Source of the DNA: Syntrophobotulus glycolicus DSM 8271
GTDB taxonomy: Bacteria > Bacillota > Desulfitobacteriia > Desulfitobacteriales > Syntrophobotulaceae
DNA: 64,000 nucleotides
Direction: 5' to 3'
NCBI RefSeq assembly: GCF_000190635.1
Contig: NC_015172.1
Coordinates: 1,240,001-1,304,000, forward strand
Positions within the stretch are counted from its first letter, which is position 1; each line of letters opens with the position of its first letter. Below are positions 60,185 through 64,000 of the stretch, in pieces. The translations under genes and the position numbers were made by a program. Under the pieces are notes generated by a model. It was given only the letters and a program-made list of their open reading frames with translations, made no database searches and was not told the origin of the DNA.

Positions 60185-60702
60185 TAAGGATGAAATCAAG
60201 TGAAAGGCGGCATTTTCTGCTGCCTTTCACTGCTTTGGGAGAGAAAGTAAAAAACGCCGTACACTTCGATCCCATAATATGCAACCATATTTTTTGCTGC
60301 TGAATCAGTTCAACCTTAAGTTGCCGGGGAAAAATGACATGCTAATCATAAGATTGCAGACAAGAAAACTAAGCCCCAGTTCACCTGTCATATTGTCTCT
60401 ATCCTTGTGTAACCCTCACATAACAAATAATGAGCGCCATGGTACCATTTGACCCTACCAAAGGGATATCCCGAAAGGCATAACCTCAGCTTCTGCATCG
60501 GGATGCTGTTGCGGATATGTAAAACCACTTTCTTCCTCGTATTCTATTTGTGTTTATGGCAAAATAAAAGTGTAACATTCCGGAAGTAAAAAAATATGGC
60601 AGAAATATGGGCGTACGCCCATTGCCAATAAAAAACACTGCCAGCCCGCACCTTCTTTCATTCCTATTTGTGCGGACGCGTAGCGGCAGAATGGAGATTT
60701 TT
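60185..60702. other. intergenic region containing a duplicated gene piece
   Basis: Bases 60259-60321 repeat a segment of the DUF4179 gene (near 54598-54660) with about six differences, including TAATATGCAACCATATT and AATCAGTTCAACCTT. The remainder shows no gene. Its end holds GTTTATGGCAAAATAAAA-type AT-rich sequence before the next regulator. Confidence 0.65.
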
Positions 60703-61599
60703 ATGCAGATCAACCGGTTTTTTGAGCTTATATATATACTTTTGGAAAAGCATACCGTAACCGCTGTGGAGTTTGCCGAGCGTTTTGAGGTGTCGGTGAG
60801 AACCATATATCGTGATGTGGAAATGCTTTCTCGGGCAGGTGTGCCTATTTACATGAGGAAGGGCAGAGGTGGCGGCATATCCCTTTTGCCGGGCTTTGTC
60901 CTAAATAAAACATTCCTCACCGAGGAAGAAAAAAGCGAAATTCTCTCCTCTATGCGGGCGTTCGACGCAGTAAGTCTGGCCAATAACAAAACGGCGCTTG
61001 ACAAGCTTAGCAGTATGCTGGGCGGACAAAACACGGACTGGATTGAAGTTGATTTTTCTTCTTGGGGCTATTTTGAAAATGAGGCGAAGTATTTTTCCAT
61101 GCTGAAAACCGCAATTATCGAAAAATACGTTGTCACCTTCCTTTACGCAAGCGGAAAGGCTGAAAAACTGCCTCGTGAGGTTATGCCGCTGAAAATGGCG
61201 TTCAAAGGGGCGGCGTGGTATCTTTACGGTTTTTGCACCATGCGCAAGGATTACCGCTTTTTTAAACTGAGAAGAATCACCGAGCTTTTTGTAACCCAGA
61301 AACGATTTGAGATGAAAGCTCCCGTCAAGGTGCTGGAGAATCAAAAATTCGATAGCACGTTTTTCATAAAGACAAAGATGCTGATTTCAAAAGAGATGGC
61401 ATTTCGGGTTTATGATGAAATGAGTCATTATGAATTAACTGAAACCGGCGATTTTATATGTGAGCTCTATTTGCCAGATATCAGTACGGCTTGTACTTAT
61501 GCAGCTTCCTTCGGCGAGCACTGTACGATCCTTTCTCCTGACGAGGCCATTTCCAAGTTGAAACGCAGATTGGAAAATTCCTTAAATCATTATTTATAA
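60703..61599 (+). CDS. YafY-type HTH/WYL-domain transcriptional regulator
   Basis: A 298-residue regulator: INRFFELIYILLEKHTVTAV and EFAERFEVSVRTIYRDVEML are the HTH, GRGGGISLLPGF the wing, and LPREVMPLKMAFKGAAWYLY the WYL domain. ATGGAGATTTTT precedes the start at 60703. It lies 73 bp before a GyrI-like protein and is separated from it by a TGACA-N6-TGTCA dyad, so it probably controls that gene. Confidence 0.9.
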   Translation: MQINRFFELIYILLEKHTVTAVEFAERFEVSVRTIYRDVEMLSRAGVPIYMRKGRGGGISLLPGFVLNKTFLTEEEKSEILSSMRAFDAVSLANNKTALDKLSSMLGGQNTDWIEVDFSSWGYFENEAKYFSMLKTAIIEKYVVTFLYASGKAEKLPREVMPLKMAFKGAAWYLYGFCTMRKDYRFFKLRRITELFVTQKRFEMKAPVKVLENQKFDSTFFIKTKMLISKEMAFRVYDEMSHYELTETGDFICELYLPDISTACTYAASFGEHCTILSPDEAISKLKRRLENSLNHYL

Positions 61600-61621
61600 T
61601 ATGACATTCTGTTGTCATATT
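61598..61621 (+). promoter_or_regulatory. inverted-repeat operator before the GyrI-like gene
   Basis: AATATGACA (61598-61606), TTCTGT, TGTCATATT (61613-61621) is a perfect 9-bp dyad. It starts at the end of the WYL gene and lies 50 bp before the GyrI-like start. Confidence 0.7.
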
Positions 61622-61671
61622 GTTTCGTTTATACTGTGGTTATACTCAAAAAATGAAAAGAGGTAATCATA

Positions 61672-62112
61672 ATGAATTATGAAATCGTTACATTGAAAGA
61701 GAAAATCGTAGTAGGTACCGGAGCAAGAACAGGGAATAATGACCCCGACTGCGTAAAAATCATCGGTGGCTTATGGCAAAAGTTTATGGGCGATGGCATT
61801 TGGGAATCCATAAAGAACAAAGCGAATGCTTATTGTATCGGGCTTTATTCGGATTACGATGAAACTTCCTATGACGTTACCGTCGGCTGTGAGGTTATGG
61901 AAAACGGCAACCCCGAGTTGACCGAAAAACGAATTGTCGCCGGACAATATGCTGTGTTCAGTGTTAAAGGCGATGTTGTAAAAGACGTGGCGGACGCATG
62001 GGAGAAAATCTGGGCTATGCCTTTAGACAGAAGCTTTTCCGGCGATTTTGAAGAATATCTGAGCAACAATAACGGCGTTGCGGACATTAAAATTTACATT
62101 GCGCTAAAATAA
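61672..62112 (+). CDS. GyrI-like effector-binding domain protein
   Basis: A 146-residue stand-alone SHS2/GyrI-like domain: EIVTLKEKIVVGTGARTGNN, IWESIKNKANAYCIGLYSDY and the RIVAGQYAVFSVKG strand are typical of the effector-binding domain found in BmrR and Rob. AAAAGAGGTAATCATA precedes the ATG. Such free domains bind or hydrolyse small amphipathic compounds; here it is probably induced through the adjacent WYL regulator. Confidence 0.88.
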   Translation: MNYEIVTLKEKIVVGTGARTGNNDPDCVKIIGGLWQKFMGDGIWESIKNKANAYCIGLYSDYDETSYDVTVGCEVMENGNPELTEKRIVAGQYAVFSVKGDVVKDVADAWEKIWAMPLDRSFSGDFEEYLSNNNGVADIKIYIALK

Positions 62113-62125
62113 GGAGTTAATACAG

Positions 62126-62402
62126 TTGGACGGCTACAGCGGGAACAATCAAGAAAAAATCCATTTCGTGGAAGGCCGCCTGATTTGACGGAAAATCACG
62201 AGGTCCTGCCAAAGAATGCGATAGACTGGGACGGTTATCAGGTTTTCTGGAAAGAGTGGACCCGGAGGAGAAAGGAGGCAGACCAATGAAAATAGGGGAT
62301 TTGGAAACGGAGTTGGAAAAGCATTTGCTGGAGCCTGCTTTTACAAATTATCCCGGGCATGTGAAAGAAGCAAGAAATCCGGTTCGAGACTGCCTTGATT
62401 AG
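62126..62402 (+). other. decayed short open frames
   Basis: A frame reads NNQEKIHFVEGRL and, after a shift near 62177, continues LTENHEVLPKNAIDWDGYQV then FWKEWTRRRKEADQ. A second frame starts after AGGAGGCAGACCA at 62286 (MKIGDLETELEKHLLEPAFT, 38 codons). Both look like pieces of real genes, neither is recognised. Confidence 0.3.
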
Positions 62403-62609
62403 GCAGCTTCATAGCAGGAAAAGATGGAACACAGAGCCCCCCCTCACTTCAGAGGTGGGTACCCGAACAAAAGCTGGATGATGTATATGAGATTGAAGAT
62501 ATCGGCTGGTGCAATGGCAGGTTTGAGGTGATTTTAATTCCGGATAATTTAGAGCATGAAGCGAGATGCGGGAGCTGCTCTCCATGTGCAAGACAGCGTC
62601 CTTCTTCTT

Positions 62610-63575
62610 TTATTTTGCTTGGCACTTGATTTCTCCTGGAGAGAAACCGTAATATTTGCGAAAGGTTTCTATAAAATGGCTCAGATGGACATATCCCGCC
62701 TCCACGGCAGCCTCAGACACACTGAGACCCAAATTGCGCAGACAGAACAAGGCTCGCTTCATGCGGCAGGAGATAACAAATTCGTAAACGGTGGTGCCAT
62801 ACAGTTGCTTATATCCTTCGGTCAGTTTGCGCATATTCACACAGTACTTTCGCGATAGCTCTTTTAATGTCGGTGGATCGATATAATTATTTTCAATCTC
62901 TGTGTGTATGTTTCTCAGCGAAAGAATATCCTCTTTCCGCATATGAAGCGCGCGAGCTTGGTGATCCGTTTTTTGTTCGGCAATAAAATCAAGCGCGAGA
63001 GAAAACAATTCCATTGATTTCGCCTGCAGAAATATCTGTTTTGAGGCTCCGTTCATTTCAACGCTTTTCATCTCGGATAATGCGGGCCAGAATCTTTCCG
63101 CCTCATGATCGGGAATATAAGCAAAGACGTCCGCATACTTGTAGGGGAAAAATGCTCTTATATCCAGAAAATTATATAACCAGGACCGTTCCAGATAAAT
63201 ATTGAGCGCATAGTGGTAGCCGGGGACGATACAATATTCCAGTTTTTGATTCAGGGATTTGTCCTCAAATAAAAACATCAACCGGCATCGTATGCTCTTT
63301 AATCGTCGCCAATGCTCATCCTCAAAAAAGACCGTCAGCTCGATTCCTTCGTAATGAGGAATAAAGCGGATCACAAAAGGTTCTTTTGCAATGAGCTTTT
63401 GAAAAGCTGTCTCAAATCCGGGCGTGAATATCAAGCGCTCTATTTCATAGTTGAGTAAGGACGTTTCACCGGAATATAAAAAGCCTGATTGTGTGATTTT
63501 TTTTTGCCCACCGGTTATGGACAGCAAGTATTCGTAGAACTCTGTCGAGTTGTGGATGATGTGATAATCTTTCAT
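62610..63575 (-). CDS. AraC-family transcriptional regulator
   Basis: A 321-residue regulator. The C-terminal double HTH (about residues 240-318) has LKELSRKYCVNMRKLTEGYK and the second motif VSEAAVEAGYVHLSHFIETF then RKYYGFSPGE, typical AraC/XylS. The N-terminal 200 residues are an unassigned sensor domain with several aromatic-rich strands. GGAGGGGCC precedes the start at 63575. It diverges from an ECF-transporter S component and likely controls it. Confidence 0.92.
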   Translation of the reverse strand: MKDYHIIHNSTEFYEYLLSITGGQKKITQSGFLYSGETSLLNYEIERLIFTPGFETAFQKLIAKEPFVIRFIPHYEGIELTVFFEDEHWRRLKSIRCRLMFLFEDKSLNQKLEYCIVPGYHYALNIYLERSWLYNFLDIRAFFPYKYADVFAYIPDHEAERFWPALSEMKSVEMNGASKQIFLQAKSMELFSLALDFIAEQKTDHQARALHMRKEDILSLRNIHTEIENNYIDPPTLKELSRKYCVNMRKLTEGYKQLYGTTVYEFVISCRMKRALFCLRNLGLSVSEAAVEAGYVHLSHFIETFRKYYGFSPGEIKCQAK

Positions 63576-63659
63576 GGCCCCTCCAAAAAAGATCATATTG
63601 GGATATAAAACAGTAAACTTTCGGATAGAAAAACAGAGCATCCAATCTGTATACTTAGC

Positions 63660-63693
63660 ATAGTTAGATTTTTCTAACTATACCTATTATAAT
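63660..63693 (+). promoter_or_regulatory. operator dyad and -10 element of the ECF S-component gene
   Basis: ATAGTTAGA (63660-63668), TTTT, TCTAACTAT (63673-63681) is a perfect 9-bp dyad covering the -35 position; TATAAT (63688-63693) is a consensus -10. The absence of a good -35 hexamer suggests activation by the divergent AraC protein or an iron-type control. Confidence 0.65.
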
Positions 63694-63709
63694 ACGGGAG
63701 AGGGTTTAT

Positions 63710-64000
63710 ATGAAGGCACTGAATAAAAAAGATCTGATCAACATCGGGATATTTAACGCGGTGGCGGTTGCATTATATTTTGCGATCGGCGTAGCGACAT
63801 CGGGGGTTCCCGTGCTGCATGTTTTCGGGGTCACGCCGATTGCGGCACTCATCAGCGGGGCCATTTATCTGCTTATGGTAATGAAGGTTAAGAAAAAAGG
63901 CGTATTTCTGATATCGGGTATCGTACAGGGGATCGTGTTTTCACTTATGTTGGGCCTGTACGCATCTATTGTGATCATCCCTCTGCTCGGATTTATTGCA
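63710..64000 (+). CDS. MptD-family ECF transporter S component (partial, runs off window)
   Basis: The first 97 residues are present. KALNKKDLINIGIFNAVAVA then IAALISGAIYLLMVMKVKKK and FLISGIVQGIVF give three membrane segments in the layout of TIGR02185/MptD-type substrate-specific (S) components, which capture a small ligand for an energy-coupling-factor transporter. GGGAGAGGG precedes the start. The rest, and any ATPase/T-component genes, lie beyond the window end. Confidence 0.8.
   Translation, partial: MKALNKKDLINIGIFNAVAVALYFAIGVATSGVPVLHVFGVTPIAALISGAIYLLMVMKVKKKGVFLISGIVQGIVFSLMLGLYASIVIIPLLGFIA

Noticed and set aside
62556-62858. 100-residue plus-strand frame at the end of the AraC gene
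   Set aside because: It overlaps the well-supported AraC HTH domain in antisense.

Overview
The window looks like the accessory part of a low-to-mid GC clostridial (Firmicutes) chromosome. Supporting signs are strong AGGAGG-type ribosome binding sites, frequent TTG/GTG starts, TetR/BlaI/HxlR/MerR/WYL regulators next to their targets, lipoproteins and a phage-holin relic. The family cannot be fixed from sequence alone; a Peptococcaceae/Desulfitobacteriaceae-like host would fit the gene content. Many short broken genes (recombinase, transposase, holin, sigma-factor, aldo/keto reductase, PIG-L and toxin fragments) show repeated insertion and decay.

Layout. 0-2.5 kb: TetR-controlled ABC exporter behind a 40-bp perfect palindrome. 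2.5-7.5 kb: recombinase scrap, a membrane protein, a TIM-barrel protein, a lipoprotein, and an aldo/keto reductase relic abutting a truncated sigma-like gene. 7.7-12.9 kb: antimicrobial-peptide-type ABC transporter with a two-component system and a Bce-type operator. 13.4-16.9 kb: TetR, ABC-2 exporter and membrane-fusion lipoprotein. 17-19.1 kb: Rrf2 regulator with a flavodoxin-fold quinone reductase and a flavodoxin/ferredoxin protein. 19.5-24.1 kb: GC-rich sbcDC. 24.2-26.4 kb: CsoR and a metal P-type ATPase. 26.5-30.5 kb: feoC-feoB-feoA and a MarR gene, separated by an array of degenerate ~131-134-bp repeats that copy the 3' end of the MarR gene.

31-38 kb is the most interesting part. An intact tRNA-Ala is followed by a complete type III-B effector operon (cmr1, cas10, cmr3-6). 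A DUF6602-like PD-(D/E)XK protein is translationally coupled at its front. Cas10 has no HD nuclease domain and carries GGED in place of GGDD. No cas6 or cas1/2 is present, and a degenerate copy of the tRNA 3' end plus its downstream sequence lies beyond the operon, suggesting a tRNA-integrated island. Within 2 kb lie a Phd antitoxin with a frameshifted PIN toxin, a DinD fragment and a two-repeat relic of a type I-C-like CRISPR array.

40-64 kb holds a secreted Cys/His peptidase-like protein, a BlaI/BlaR1-like pair behind a 48-bp palindrome, holin and sigma relics, VanZ, an ECF sigma-ABC operon, an orphan Phd with a truncated Doc, HxlR and PNPOx-like genes, a sigma/DUF4179 pair, a membrane-anchored MerR protein, a WYL regulator sharing one operator with two redox-type genes, a second WYL regulator with a GyrI-like effector protein, and an AraC regulator divergent from an ECF-transporter S component cut by the window end.
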